From Macrostomum hystrix (taxonomy: Eukaryota > Platyhelminthes > Macrostomidae), in contig CATNEN010000001.1 of assembly GCA_950097015.1 (NCBI GenBank), positions 12,360,001-12,424,000 on the forward strand: a DNA stretch of 64,000 nucleotides. The letters run 5' to 3'. Position numbers and translations under genes: made by a program. Numbering within the stretch: the stretch's first letter is position 1; the number at the start of each line of letters is the position of its first letter. Below are positions 41,744 to 54,371 of the stretch, piece by piece. The notes beneath the pieces are model-generated. The model did not search any database, had not been told where the DNA came from, and saw nothing but the letters and a program-made list of their open reading frames with translations.

Positions 41744-42239
41744 GTCAAAGCCGAAGTTGCCCTGAACTAGGCCCACCCGAGTTCGGGCCGACTCAGGTTT
41801 GATGGCGGTTCTACGAGCGTATCTCGGGCCGTATCTTCCATACTTTTTTCAATGCAGGACCCTATATTGCCGCCATCGAGTTTACTGCTTTGTACTTTAC
41901 ATATTGGACTACATGTCTGCCTTTGTCAAAAGTAATATTTGGGTACATTTAGCTTTGCTTCCACCTAAACTTTTCTTACAAGGAAAAATGAAAACTATAA
42001 CGTAAGTATTTTGCTGCTCTTACAAAGCAGAACAATTTCCTGGCATACAATTTGTGCAAAAACATGAAAACAGGCAACAAAAGCAAAGTGACATAAAATT
42101 TTATAGCAACTGTTTTATTTATTTATGCATTTAATTTTTGTCATCAAAATGTGACACCGTGGATATTGATCTAAAGTCTTCGGAATTAATTATACATTAT
42201 ACTGAATAATTTAGCAGCAACTACCCACTGGGAAGCGCA
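41744..42239. other. No gene seen
   Basis: AT-rich; a 68-codon plus-strand frame at 41799-42005 has no recognisable features. Confidence 0.4.
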
Positions 42240-42435
42240 ATGTCGTAACCACGTCGTTTTTGTCACATCGATTTGACGTCAACAAAGTTTCCCGTGTAAC
42301 GACGTCTAAACGATATCATTTTACCACACTAATACAATGTCGATTCCACGTCGATGCGACTAATTTAATCCACTTCGTTTTAACACCGTTTCCTTTATGT
42401 CGATTAGACGTCGCGCTTTTGACAAACTCAGCATC
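42240..42435. repeat. ACGTCG-rich small repeat, second locus
   Basis: Words CCACGTCG, GACGTC, CGACGTC and TGTCGATT recur every 15-30 bp. TAAACGATATCATTTTACC resembles AAATCCGATATCATTTAGAC at 39495. It looks like a member of the same small-repeat family. Confidence 0.5.
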
Positions 42436-43207
42436 CATGCTTTTTACGGTTCCGCCACTTGCAGATCTGATCTGACCTGATCTCACCACGATCTGAGAGC
42501 GATTTAATACTGTTGCCTCTGTTTACCCCTGAGCATTTTCGGAATGCAACAGTCTTCAAAGTAAAAAAACTAATGTTTCACAAAGCAAAACTAATTATGT
42601 ATTCACAGATTTTGTCATACGAGCAATGTAAGAAACGCAGGCCTTTGAAAACACCCATTTATTTCCGCAATTAGTCAATCACATCATTAAATTGCATTAA
42701 AAATCTAATCGCACAATTATGAGTTACTACAACAATTTTGGCAAACACATGTAAAAAACTGCATCAGACATGGAAAACATTATACAGTAAAAGCACAGTT
42801 TAGGAGCAATAATAAAAGCAGCACGGGGCAAGTCCCAGAAAATATTAGCTGTGCAAGGCTGCTGCAATTGTCAAATCCACCAAAATAACTTGCATTGCCA
42901 TCCTCCGCCCTGACACCAAACACTACAAGCAGAACTGTCAGTTGCAGCCTTTTATAGTATCAATATAATATTGGTATGTGCAGGATCATATGTATTGCTT
43001 ATTTCTTATTGCTGAATTTTAGAGCCCGGATTACTAATTTATATATATTTGTTGTGTAACAATAAATATCTAAGCTGCATATAAATCAATTAATCTTTCA
43101 CAACCACTTTGGCCCACTTTGAATGACCTGCTGCGTATTCGTTTGTCAGCAGAGTCCATGTCCATATAGTCAATATCACTATTTAGTCCATGTCCATATA
43201 GTCCAAT
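42436..43207. other. No gene seen
   Basis: AT-rich spacer; TCCATGTCCATATAGTC is doubled at about 43155-43203 next to LTR 3. Confidence 0.5.
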
Positions 43208-45575
43208 TGAAATGGGTAGGGTCTTTTACAAGCCGATGACCGCCCTCATGAAAAGATAGGAGTGTGGAAAACGACGGTAGAGTCGGAAGGTCGATCGCGC
43301 TGCTGCCGCGAGTTGTCGCGGAGAGGGATGAGATGAAGGGAGGGATGAAGGGAGGGATGAAGGGTGAGATGAGGCGGTACAAAGGATGCTAGGAGTGGTC
43401 CTATTGGCCTCAGGCTGGCCAGTCCCACTCGTCCCATAGGCCACAGGCATGACTGCCGTGCCTACCCCTAGCAATGCTCGAACCCGGCTAAAAGTCTAAA
43501 GTGAGGCATCGGACTATCCGTAGACAGATAGGACAGGGCTAGAGAGCCTACTGTCGTCAGTCGCATGTAAATAACCGACTCCTAACCTTGGTAGCGGTGG
43601 TCGAAACGGCCCAGGCTCTTGTCACAGAAATGCGGAAAGGCTATTGGCAAAGCGGAAAAAGATCTCGGGTAGCGCCACCACCCAATGCGCCTACGTTGCC
43701 ACCGCAGACATTTGGGAACTTGGGTCCCCGGAGTACACAGCTCCCAGTTCATCACACAGATCTAGACAAGCCGAAAAATAGGGCATTCTGCAACTTCCGT
43801 TTTAGACTGGGGTGAGAGCCCCAGAATGGATCGAGACACGCCTCAACAGGGGATTCCTGAATTCGCGCTACAGGGGTCTAGAAAGGTGGTACTCAGAACT
43901 CGAATGAAAATCCATAGCCGGAATCCCACTCATGAAACATCAGGCACATTCCGTACATTAGACTGCAGCCTACACATTAAGTAACTAACAAATCCGAATC
44001 TGTGTGAGATGAGGAAATCAGAGGCAGGAGAGATTAAGCAGAACACTGGCTGAGTGATTATGCAAGCGATAATTATTAGATCACGCCTCTCGCTCCCATG
44101 GCCGTAGTTGCGAGGGCGGAGGATGGAAGGAGAATTCAATTGACAAAGGAGTTTGACGCGCACACTGGAATCCGCCAGTGAGAGAGGAAAGCCGGCCAAG
44201 GAATTCCCCGCCCCTAGGCAGCAATGCACACGCTACATTCCGCATTTTACTCGCAAACCCCTAGCTCCTTATTACTCTCATGCGCGCTCACAGTTGCCTT
44301 CCTGCCGCAGCTTTCAGCTCGGCATCACCAGAGCCCACCCCCTAATGAGTTAGCCACTCATGATCGAGGGCTGTCTAACAATGAAATAAAAGCGAAGGAG
44401 AGACATAGTAAAAGGAATTAAGTTGTCGTAAAATTAAGCCCAATAAGTTAACTGATAGCTGTGATTAGAAAGTTTATTAGGCTAAACAAATCCCTAGTTT
44501 CCCTCCCACTAATTGCCGCCTAACCTAAAGTGTTAGTCCCTTAGGAATAATAATTACGAAACCGCTGCGCGGGTTACTTATCTGGATGCTGATTCGGCCG
44601 CGTGCTGCAATCCTGTAGCTCCTGGGGAAGGGATGGGGCAAAACAGCAAGGCAGAGAAGGGGGAAACTGCTGTGAGCTGGCAGGGGCCAACACACTGGGA
44701 GCACAGTGGCTCAATTTAGAGCTCACCTAAAGAGGTGGCTTGCGCTCAGGGGAAAGGAGACAGGCAATGGGCCCGTGAGCGCTTGTGTGAGCTTATGGCT
44801 CTGGGGTCTAAGCCCTAAGTGGATGTGGGAAAAGTGCCTTAGGTCCTGTGGGAGTCCGGTAAGGCAAGGTAAGGCTCCCGGAAGGGTTCCGGTAGGGAAA
44901 AAGGTAGGAAGAAGGTCCGTAGGGAGAAAGGTAGGTAGGTTCCTAGGGGCAGCGCAGCGCGCTTTCTTAAATAGTCCTGCAGCACGCCAACCCCGACATC
45001 CATCATTAACCCACATCCGCGCCAGCCTGTCATCGAGGAATCGAAGCGGCGATGGCCACCCCGATTACCCAATGAACCAGCGGCGAGAAACGACAGATGC
45101 TCCTTCACGAGCAGCCGCCGACAGTCGGCCAGTAATTGTTACTCCGCCAGGACAATGGGAAGCGCAGGCGCCGACCTGCCTACAGTGACATTTACATGTA
45201 TCTAAGAGAGGAGGTCATAAAGTCGAGCTGGGCTCGAATACTGTAAAGAAGTGGGAACATGAAGAATTAATGATCACTCATAATGCCCGAGTGATTCCCA
45301 ATATCTGATCGCGGTTTGGAGGGGAATTATGACCTAAACTACTCATACAATAAAAGCTATGGCCGCGATCAGTCATTCCTACAGGGGTCTAGACAGATCC
45401 AGGGAAAAGGGATTCGACGGCTACTTAATTCACCACCGCCCAAAACCCGGCCCTAAGATTAATGATCTTGTTTGTGGCCAGCTGCTAGGTGGGTCGCGAT
45501 TATTGATTGCTTAAAAATTTGAAAAATTATGCTGGCTCACATTTCCACTCGATTCCCGCAGCACACTCCACATCA
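43208..45575 (-). mobile_element. Solo LTR 3 of the long-LTR family (2368 bp), inverted
   Basis: In reverse complement it begins TGATGTGGAGTGTGCTGCGG and ends CATTTCA. CAAT is duplicated at 43204-43207 and 45576-45579. The TATTTAAG box (reverse complement at 44966-44973) and AATAAA (reverse complement at 44473-44478) are conserved. Confidence 0.9.
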
Positions 45576-45799
45576 CAATAGTCATATACTCTAATGGCAT
45601 AAGCACTTAACGTGTTTACATGCAAACGCAAAAATGGCGTGAAAGCTTGCATGTAATTTACCTATGTGAATAAAATGCGCACCAATATATGAAAAGCAAA
45701 CAATATACACTAATTTTACGTCCTAAGACGTTGACATAAAAAATGTTAAATAGAAGAAAATACATTTTTGGTTACAGCGTCATGGAGCGAGGAACAATT

Positions 45800-48700
45800 A
45801 AAAGGACACAAGTCACAACACAAAGATAAATATAACACAAGCACAGAAAGGATACACAAGTGTCAACGAACAAATTAAGACTGGCGAGCGGAAAACGAAG
45901 GCAAAAAATGTGCAGGACAACATTTTCAAGATGTGCTTGAGAACGCAAACAAAAGTTATAATGACTGCGTTGTGTCAACAGTGCGCTTAATTACAAAATG
46001 GGATTACAAAATAGTCATTGCCACCTTGAGGAATAAGGATACATTTTCGCTTAGGCAGAATATTCGATACGTGACGGGGTATGAGTCTATATATTCCTAT
46101 CTTTACAACACTGGAAGCGTAGGGGTAACCCTCGACATTATTAGACAGCTGCATATTTTAACCAGAAATACAGGACAAGCCATTAAATATGGAAACGGAA
46201 GTTATTTTAATAATATGACCCCCTCAACCATGCAGCAATTGTCAGGAGATGCAGATGAATAAAATAGAGGTGAGTATGGAGCATGAGAAAATACATCGCG
46301 AATGACGGACATAGAATATAGTGCATGTTTAAATACATCGCGAGTGCAACGGAGGCGCCGCTTCAAAATGCCATTGTAGTTTTCAAATTCAAATGCTGAC
46401 CAATCATCCATGGGCCCATGAAGTTTAACAAAGTGTGCGATATGTTGTAGAAGATGCGTATTATATGATTGCAGCTTATTGTCATACAATAATTGAGCTT
46501 GCTGACAGAACAGATCTAAACACACAGCAGCTTGTGCATGATATGTTTCACAATATTCTTTGGACACGAAGCAGTGTGTTGCGAAATGGAGCAACAGTAA
46601 GTGGGGAAAAAAGTCATTCGGGAGAAAACGACAGAAAATGACAGGCGCGAGATACACAAGAAGGATACGAAATTCAGCGGCTTTATAGTTTTCAAATTCA
46701 TTTAATCTACGAAGTTTCCTGTGGAATTCGCGGGGAAGAAACCTTGAAATTTCATAAATTAGTTCTGAAGCCTGGTCCCGTTGTGCAGCAGATAAGTGAC
46801 AGCGCAAACGAATCCCTTTGACGTGTGAAAATATATACTTACATATGCGCTTAAACATACCAAGCAAAATTGAGTGCATATAGTCAGGTGGAATGTTATT
46901 AGAAAAATCAACTATGCCCAAAAGAGGAGATCGTGATAATTGATTGTTCTCCTGCAATTCTTGGTAGGCAACGTCAGTACGTGGTTCGCTAAACTGAAAC
47001 GGAAAACACATTCTACCCGACAAAAACTGGCCTTCAATTTTGCAATACCCACAAGCAAGTTTAGCTGAATGAGAAAGAATGCATTGCAGAAAAGCTCTGG
47101 CTGGCGCATCAGCTACAATAATGCAACGCTTAATGATTACAAATTTGTCACCAATACCCATACCCATATCTGCCTTAGCTCTTGAACAAAAGCAGCAATA
47201 AAAGTTTCAAGGGGGGCTTTCCATAGCCACAGAAAAGAGCAATAGGAAGTGGAATTTGGTAAGAAAAGTCCTTAACAGACATTAGAATGGGCCACAGACC
47301 AAGTTTGGAAGCTGAAAAGAGTGGCACACCGTCAACATTGACAAATATAGTTAGTTTGTTGTGCAAAGACTCTAACTTTGCCACGGTGCCACGGTGGACA
47401 AGGAAGCGTATGTTGTCCAGAAGTCCACAATATCCAAAGTTACCATTTTCAACGGCTACACAGTCAAATGTTGCCTTGTGACTGTTATACTTTCGAAGCG
47501 TTTGAACAGAAAGAGGAACATCATACCCCGTTTGGCCCACATCCGCAGACAATACTCAATTGCTCGCTTGCTTATGCCAAAGAAGGCCATGAAATAAAGC
47601 AGCTTGATGTGGAGTGTGCTGCGGGAATCGAGTGGGAATGTGAGCCAGCGGAATTTTTCAAATTTTTAAGCAATCAATAATCGCGACCCACCTAGCAGCT
47701 GGCCACAAACAAGATCATTAATCTTAGGGCCGGGTTTTGGGCGGCGGTGAATTAAGTAGCCGTCGAATCCCTTTTCCCTGGATCTGTCTAGACCCCTGTA
47801 GGAATGACTGATCGCGGCCATAGCTTTTATTGTATGAGTAGTTTAGGTCATAATTCCCCTCCAAACCGCGATCAGATATTGGGAATCACTCGGGCATTAT
47901 GAGTGATCATTAATTCTTCATGTTCCCACTTCTTTACAGTATTCGAGCCCAGCTCGACTTTATGACCTCCTCTCTTAGATACATGTAAATGTCACTGTAG
48001 GCAGGTCGGCGCCTGCGCTTCCCATTGTCCTGGCGGAGTAACAATTACTGGCCGACTGTCGGCGGCTGCTCGCGAAGGAGCATCTGTCGTTTCTCGCCGC
48101 TGGTTCATTGGGTAATAGAGGTGGCCATCGCCGCTTCGATTCCTCGATGACAGGCTGGCGCGAATGTGGGTTATTTTGATGGATGTCGGGGTTGGCGTGC
48201 TGCAGGACTATTTAAGAAAGCGCGCTGCGCTGCCCCTAGGACAACCTTCCCCTAACCTTTTTTTCCTAACCGGGAACCTTTGCCTTCCCGGAGCGTCACC
48301 TTACCTTTCCCCCGGACCGACGTAGGGCTTAGACCCTTGAGCCTTGAGCTCCGAGCAGCTAGTACAGGCCCGTTGCCTGTTTCCATTCCCCTGAGCGCAA
48401 GCCACCTCTTTAGGTGAGCTCTAAATTGAGCCACTGTGCTCCCAGTGTGTTGGCCCCTGCCAACTCGCAGCAGTTTCCCCCTTCTTTGCCTGGCTGTCTT
48501 GCCCTATCCCTTCCCCGAGGACTACAGGACTGCAGCACGCGGCCGAATCAGCATCCAGATAAGTAACCCGCGCAGCGGTTTCGTAATTATTATTCCTAAG
48601 GGACTAGCACTTTAGTTTAGGCGGCATTTAGTGGGAGGGGAGCGAGGGATTTGTCTAGCCTAATAAAACTAACTAATCACAGCTATCATTTAACTTATCG

Positions 48701-50220
48701 GGCTTAATTTTACAACAACTTAATTCCTTTTACTATGTCTCTCTTTCACTTTTATTTTATTGTTAGACAGCCCTCAGAGATGAGTGGCTAAACTCTTTAG
48801 GGGGTGGGCTCTGGTGATGCCGAGCTGAAGGCTGCGGCAGGAAGACAACTGTGAGCGCGCATGAGAGTAATAAGGAGCTAGGGGTTCGCGAGCAAAATGC
48901 AAAGTGTAGGACGTGCATTTCTTCCTAGGAGGTCGGGGGAATCCTTGGCGGGCTTTCCTTCTTCCTCTCGGGCGGGTTCAAGGTGTACGTTCGAACTCCC
49001 TTTCCAATGGAGTTTTCCCCTATCCCCCCTTTCGCGACTGCCGCCACGGGAGCGAGAGTGATGATCTAATAATCTTGCGCTTGCGTAATCACTCAGCCAG
49101 TGTTCTGCTCAATCTCTCCTGCCTCTGATTTCCTCATCTCACACAGATTCGGATTTGCTAGTTACTTAATGTGTAAGCTGCAGTCGAATGTAAAGAATGT
49201 GTCTGATGTTTCCATGAGTAGGATTCCGGCTATGGATTTTCATTCGAGTTCTGAGTACCACCTTTCTAGACCCCTGTAGCGCGAATTCAGGAATCCCCTT
49301 TTGAGGCGTGTCTCGATCCATTCTGGGGCTCTCACCCCAGTCTAAAACGGAAGTTGCAGAATGCCCTATTTTTCGGCTTGTCTAGATCTGCGTGATAAAC
49401 TAGGAGCTTTGTACTAGGAGACTAGGAAATGTCTGCGGTGGCAACGTAGGCGCATTGGGTGGTGGCGCTACCTGAGATCATTTTCCGCTTTGCCAATAGC
49501 CTTTCCGCATTTCTGTGACAAGAGCCTGGGCCGTTTCGACCACCGCTACCAAGGTTAGGAGTCAGTTACTTACATGCTGCTACTGACGGCAGTAGACTAG
49601 TTAGCCCTGTCCTGTCCGATTCCGGGCAGTCCGACCCTCTTCTTAGACTTTTAGCTGTTTCGAGCACAGCTAGGGGTAGGCACGGCAGTCATGCCTGTGG
49701 CCTATGGGACGAGTGGGACTGGCCAGCCTGAGGCCGATAGGACCACTCCCTGCATCCGCTGAACCTCCCTTCATCTCATCTCTCTTTCCGCGAAATCTCG
49801 CGTGTAGCTAAGCGGTCCTTAAGTCGACTCTGTCGCCCGCCCTAGGAATCTAATCTCATGAGTGCAGGTCAGCGCTTGCAAACACCCACCCATTTCAAGC
49901 TCGAAAATCAGCTCCATGTTTTCAGAGGACGCACGCGGCCCTGTTTCACTTTCATCACATTGATCACTGTCATTGCCATTGTCATCATCATCGCCTGTTA
50001 ATGGGGTCTCATACCCGAAACTATGCGGCTCCCAATCGTCCTCAAAAGCAACATCGTCAAGTTCGACAACAGTGGAAGCAACACTGTCAAGTTCGACAAC
50101 AGCGGGTAAACCCGTTCCTGTCAGATCTGGTTCAACACCCGCTGAAGACTGAGGTAAACCTTGAAACATTTTAAGCATTTCACTACGCACTCTCTTGTTG
50201 CGGTTTTGAGGAGTGGCCAT
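45800..50220 (-). pseudogene. CACTA/EnSpm-type transposase, split by solo LTR 4
   Basis: The start at 50220 (MATPQNRNKRVRSEMLKM) leads into an acidic N-terminal region with TGDDDDNGNDSDQCDESE. At 49898 the frame is cut by LTR 4 (AGCT duplicated) and resumes at 47600 with ISKRAIEYCLRMWA, then in other frames TLRKYNSHKATFDCV, LTIFVNVDGVPLFSASKLGL, WPILMSV and FCGYGKPPLK. From 47167 comes DAPARAFLQCILSHS, CGYCKIEGQ, NNIPPDYMHSILLGMFKRI and HGPMDDWSAFEFENYNGILK. These match the order of metazoan EnSpm/CACTA-like transposases. A stop at 46202 is followed by further readable sequence (IPRHVSNILPKRKCILIPQG) to about 45800. At least three frameshifts disable it. Confidence 0.85.
47605..49897 (+). mobile_element. 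Solo LTR 4 of the long-LTR family (2293 bp)
   Basis: Begins TGATGTGGAGTGTGCTGCGG, ends CATTTCA, with AGCT duplicated at 47601-47604 and 49898-49901. TATTTAAG at 48209-48216, AATAAA at 48662-48667. A short internal deletion removes the CCGGGGACCCAAGTTCCCAA block near 49425. Confidence 0.9.
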
Positions 50221-50551
50221 GCAAATCAGGCTTAGCGCTGTAAGTAGTTTGTGAAAGGGAAAGTGTTATTCTATAGTAATTTATAGATAGAAGAAAGCAA
50301 GTACACAAGATAGACAATTAATAGTGACTTATTGGAATATATTTTTGTTCCTAATTTGTATGCTAAATTGGTGCACACGCACAAAAAACTAAAATTACAA
50401 CAAGGTACAAGAAAGTTAAAGCGCACAAAACTACCCAGTGAGCTGTGACTCTTGGGGAAAATGTGCTGTACATAAAAATGCACAATAAATACATAACAAT
50501 GGCATCCCGAACTGTATGCGCATGACAAACAAATTGCACATAGGTTGCTAA

Positions 50552-51743
50552 GTTAATTATCACTGTCTGGTTCAATGGGTTTGCAAAAACCTGATTTTCT
50601 TCTGGGCGGTTCCTCGTCACTGTCGCTCAACGTCAGTGCAGATGCAGCAGCGGCAGAACTGCTTGCCTTGACCATGCCGGCTGGTGCAGACTTTCGCTTG
50701 GACACACGCTGCTTTGCATCCTTTAAGTAGCGTGCGATCCGGGTTCTAATCGCGTCGTAGGTGTATCCTAGCTCATTGTTCGTCGCCTCTAACGAGAAAA
50801 ATGTGGAACAATTTTAATAAGCAACTGCTAAGAAGCTGGAATATAAGAAAAAGCCTCGTTGTAGAAGTGCACTCACTGATAATTGTAGGCAAGAGAACAG
50901 GAAGAAATGATAGCTTTGATCCTCCGGTCTGCCGGCCTTTGGTAGCATAATCTCTACCAGTTTGGTTGAACAATATCTGCAGCTGCACACACAGCAGTGC
51001 ATCCACCATTCGGGTTATGGTTAAATCGGCAGTGCGCCCCCCAATTCTCTGAAGGTATTGGACCTGAAATAAAGGCATATATCCTACGTGTAGACAACAG
51101 AAAATATATTACAATTTATAATAGATAAAAATCTGGTCTTGACATGTTACTTTCTAGACAGTTTCATCACAAATTAACTTACCACATGTTGTTCATACTC
51201 TGGGTCCTTAATCTTCTGGGAGAAACTGGTGTATGCCGCCTCATTTGCAAGTGGCAGTCCCAAATTCTCTGTTGGATGAGTAGTAGCAGCAGCAGCAGGT
51301 CCACTCTTGTGCAGCACTTTTTTGTCATTTTTGACTTTCGTTAGCTCATTCAAGCCAAGCAGCACCAAATGAGATATTCCTTCCAGTGATGACGGTGTGA
51401 GGCCACGAGCAGGCCAAGGCAACCTATGTGGAATTGGAGTCGCATTCAGACCTTCGTGCCTCAAGTTTTCAATTGGTGGCAAGACAACTGGTACCACATT
51501 GCTTTGAGTTGCTTCCTTTGGCAAGCAAGTGGCTGAATGCGAGGCAGACACAACCCTAGAACTAGAACTACAGTCCACATCACTACTTTCAATATCAGTT
51601 ATCACGTGTGATAATGGAGGGACCCTGTCTCGGTCACGGCCACTCTTATGGCGCTTGAAAAATGTCAGCATTGTGGACAGCTTCATTGATTTCTGAAATC
51701 GTAAATCACGAGCCTTTTTCATCAATTTCATCAATTTCATCAA
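50552..51743 (-). CDS. Three-exon gene resembling DUF4806 proteins
   Basis: Exon 1 runs from an ATG at 51743 (MMKLMKLMKKARDLRF) or further upstream to 51183 (donor GTAAGT). Exon 2 is 51063-50877 (acceptor TTTCAG, donor GTGAGT). Exon 3 is 50788-50552 (acceptor GTTAG, stop TAA). The reading frame stays open through both junctions. Exon 1 ends with EAAYTSFSQKIKDPEYEQHV; exon 2 has YLQRIGGRTADLTITRMVDA and FNQTGRDYATKGR, the L-x-IGG and W/F-x-G pattern of the DUF4806 region found in many invertebrate and transposon-associated proteins. Exon 3 ends basic then acidic (KRKSAPAGMVK, LSDSDEEPPRRK). It lies 332 bp upstream of the transposase start on the same strand and may be a second gene of that transposon or a host gene. 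Confidence 0.62.
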
Positions 51744-52049
51744 AATTTCATCAATTTTCTGCGGACAAACCGTTACTGTTAATTGCGCCTGATTACATTT
51801 GATTACTGTGCATGGGTCTGTGCAAAGTCTGCAAAAGACCTTATTTCTGTAAATGTATTAATTTCGGAGTGCTTCTGCACAGCCCTCTGTTATATATATT
51901 TGCATTAATGCATCCTATGCTTGGCTTGGATCAGTGATCCTACATGTGGAAGTCAGTCACGAATTTCCCCTCTCAATCGGGAAGTAATCGGCGAGACAGC
52001 TTGCCACCTGTCTCTCCAGGTCAGTCCAGGGTTTGCACTTTCTGAACAC
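51744..52049. other. No gene seen
   Basis: Includes a TCATCAATTTCATCAATTTC triple repeat (about 51720-51757) and AT-rich DNA. Confidence 0.5.
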
Positions 52050-52376
52050 GCAAGTCAGGCGTCGGTGAGGCAGGTCTGCGGATCCAATATCGGCAGCACG
52101 GGTGTCACCTAGCCCTGCTTCCGTCTGCCGGTGGCGCCACCGCCGCTTCTGCTGCGACGCCGCCTCCGCCACCGAAGCCGCCAACCCAGGCAGCAGACGT
52201 CCAGGCCCATTCGCTTGACCTCCGGTTTCGAGCGCAGCTCCGTGATCAGGTTGGTCTGCAGCAGCTCCTGTAGCAGGTCCTGACGGGACAAGCCTGGAGC
52301 TGATGGATTGTCCAAGTTGACAACCAAGTTTGAGAGCCCGTTGATGCGTCTGATGAAGGCCATACGTGTCGGTAGG
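52050..52376 (-). CDS. Possible exon of an unrecognised gene
   Basis: A GC-rich frame downstream of a plausible acceptor (CTACTCAAACAG, ending 52377) reads TRMAFIRRINGLSNLVVNLD, QDLLQELLQTNLITELRSKP and ends in an Arg-rich stretch and TAG. The leucine-rich helical part reads like genuine protein. The opposite strand has a donor-like GCAGGTGAGTACG at the same border, so a plus-strand exon is also possible. No family recognised. Confidence 0.35.
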
Positions 52377-52947
52377 CCTGTTTGAGTAGTGCAGGTGAGT
52401 ACGGGCTTGATGTTTAACAGGTACCATGCCAAGCAGAACAGGTGAACACTGTGTCTAACAGAACAGGTGATCACAGGCTCTGTCTAGCAGGTGACGCTCT
52501 CTGTCTAACAGTTGACGCTGTCGGCCTAACAAATGACGCTCTTGGTCCAACAGGTATTTCTAACAGAAATGAATTCCAGAATGACAGATTTGGAATGACA
52601 AATGTATTCCTGAATGACAAGTGATGGACAGATTGAAACAGGACTTGATCTTCATTCATATTCACATTAGAAAATGTCAAGTAACTCACTGGAAATGCAG
52701 GCGCATCACTGATCTAGACCACAGGTCGAAGAGAGGTAGCCACGTGGCTAGTGCGCTAGGCAGAATTGCACAAGAGTCAGCAGCTGCCGTCAGACACAGG
52801 TTAATCCTGGAATGGTGCAGGCTTTAGCACAATGTATTAATTATTTCAAATCAAAGTGAATGAAGTACTGCGATAAAATGATTCCGTAGCTTCGCTGTTA
52901 GCAAAGGAAAGAAGATTGAAGGCAACAAAATTATCCAAAGCCGGCGC

Positions 52948-53191
52948 GGCCAAAGAAGGCAAAATTCAAATTATCCGGACACAAATCATCCATTTGGAGA
53001 CTAAATAAGTCAATTCAGGGAATACAAAACTTCATCATGAGAGCCTCCAATTTAGGAGAGGAAGAGGAAGGCCAAAGAAGGCAAAATTCAAATTATCCGG
53101 ACACAAATCATCCATTTGGAAACTAAATAAGTCCATTCAGGGAATACAAAACTTCATCATGAGAGCCTCCAATTTAGGAGAGGAAGAGGAA
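52948..53191. repeat. 122-bp tandem duplication, two units
   Basis: GGCCAAAGAAGGCAAAATTC and the following ~100 bp, to GGAGAGGAAGAGGAA, occur at 52948 and again at 53070 with only a couple of differences. Confidence 0.95.
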
Positions 53192-53202
53192 ATTTTTAGT
53201 CA

Positions 53203-53312
53203 TATTAAATTTGGTGACAAATCATTCAAAAGCCGCAGATTTGACGAACGCAGTCGTCTACATCGTCTACGTCTACGCGGCGGCGGCGGCGGTGGTGGCG
53301 GAGCATCCATTC
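53203..53312 (-). CDS. Possible first exon with poly-Pro and poly-Arg
   Basis: A short minus-strand frame reads MDAPPPPPPPPRRRRRCRRL and closes after about 36 codons. The GC-rich (CCG)n tract stands out from AT-rich surroundings. It may be a chance frame in a trinucleotide repeat. Confidence 0.2.
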
Positions 53313-54371
53313 TGCAATAATGCATTAAATGCATTAAATGCAATTTAAAATTAGGTGGAAATATAAATTAGGAAAATAGAATTCCAACTTAAAAGTAGGA
53401 TTAAAGGAATAATTTCGAAAATGAGAAAGACAATTGGTAGGCAGTGAAAGTTGACAGTTTCCCCGAGCGAGAATTTTTTATAAGTGAGCAATAACAATAA
53501 TGTGTTTTAAAGCGTGCTCTGTGGAAAAGTTGGCCCATTTAAATGAGCATCGGAAAGTCAGAATTAAAATGAGATTTTTTACGACCGAGCAACAACAGTT
53601 ATGAAACGACTTGCTTTCTAGGAAAGATGGTTTCTACACCGTATGTTATGAGGAACCATTTAAATTAACGTTTTGCGGTCAATTTCTATGAAGACAAGGG
53701 CACGTCAAGTTATAAATTGCTTGTTTCACAGTATAAAACGAGGCATAATGTGAAAGCGGAGAATATTGAAATTTAGCAGAATACAATATAAAGTAATGTG
53801 CAGAGCTGGACAAGTGTTACTGCTAATCACAGGCTTGGGGAGGCAGTATGAGTCTGTTGTTTGTTTTATGTTTGACTTGCACATTCGAAGAGTTTAACTC
53901 AAACAATATGAATCTACTGCTCTCAACCCAGTGCCACTGTCCTAACTTGTCAGATCGGCTCATAGCTAATGTGTCCTGCTATGATCATCACTAAATGAAT
54001 GCACCCACATTCCATTTATGTATTAAAATGTAGACCTCTAAGAGTATAAAGTTTCAGTGTATTATAAATAGTGAGCTATCCAAGCCTTTTTTACATAGGC
54101 TACAGAGTCATATGCTTATGCTTATCTTAACAAGTCTTAATATTAGAATAAAGAACCTGTATATTGGGTCTATTAGTCTATATGCATAGCTTATTGGCTG
54201 GCAACTTGTCATAATTGTATGGAAACAATGAATTATTCTAAATGAAATTGGGACCCAGGAATATAAATTCTTATTAAGATTTCCAAGCAACTACTGGGAT
54301 ATGGGATCTATCCTCAGTCCTCAGATTGCAGCACGGCAGTATAAATCTGCAGAAACCTCGCCAGTACTTAC
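53313..54371. other. No gene seen
   Basis: AT-rich, unique-looking. No credible exon could be defined. Confidence 0.45.

Noticed and set aside
45933-46262. 109-codon plus-strand frame between LTR 3 and the transposase
   Set aside because: The opposite strand reads as a decayed continuation of the CACTA-type transposase, so this frame is more likely its shadow.
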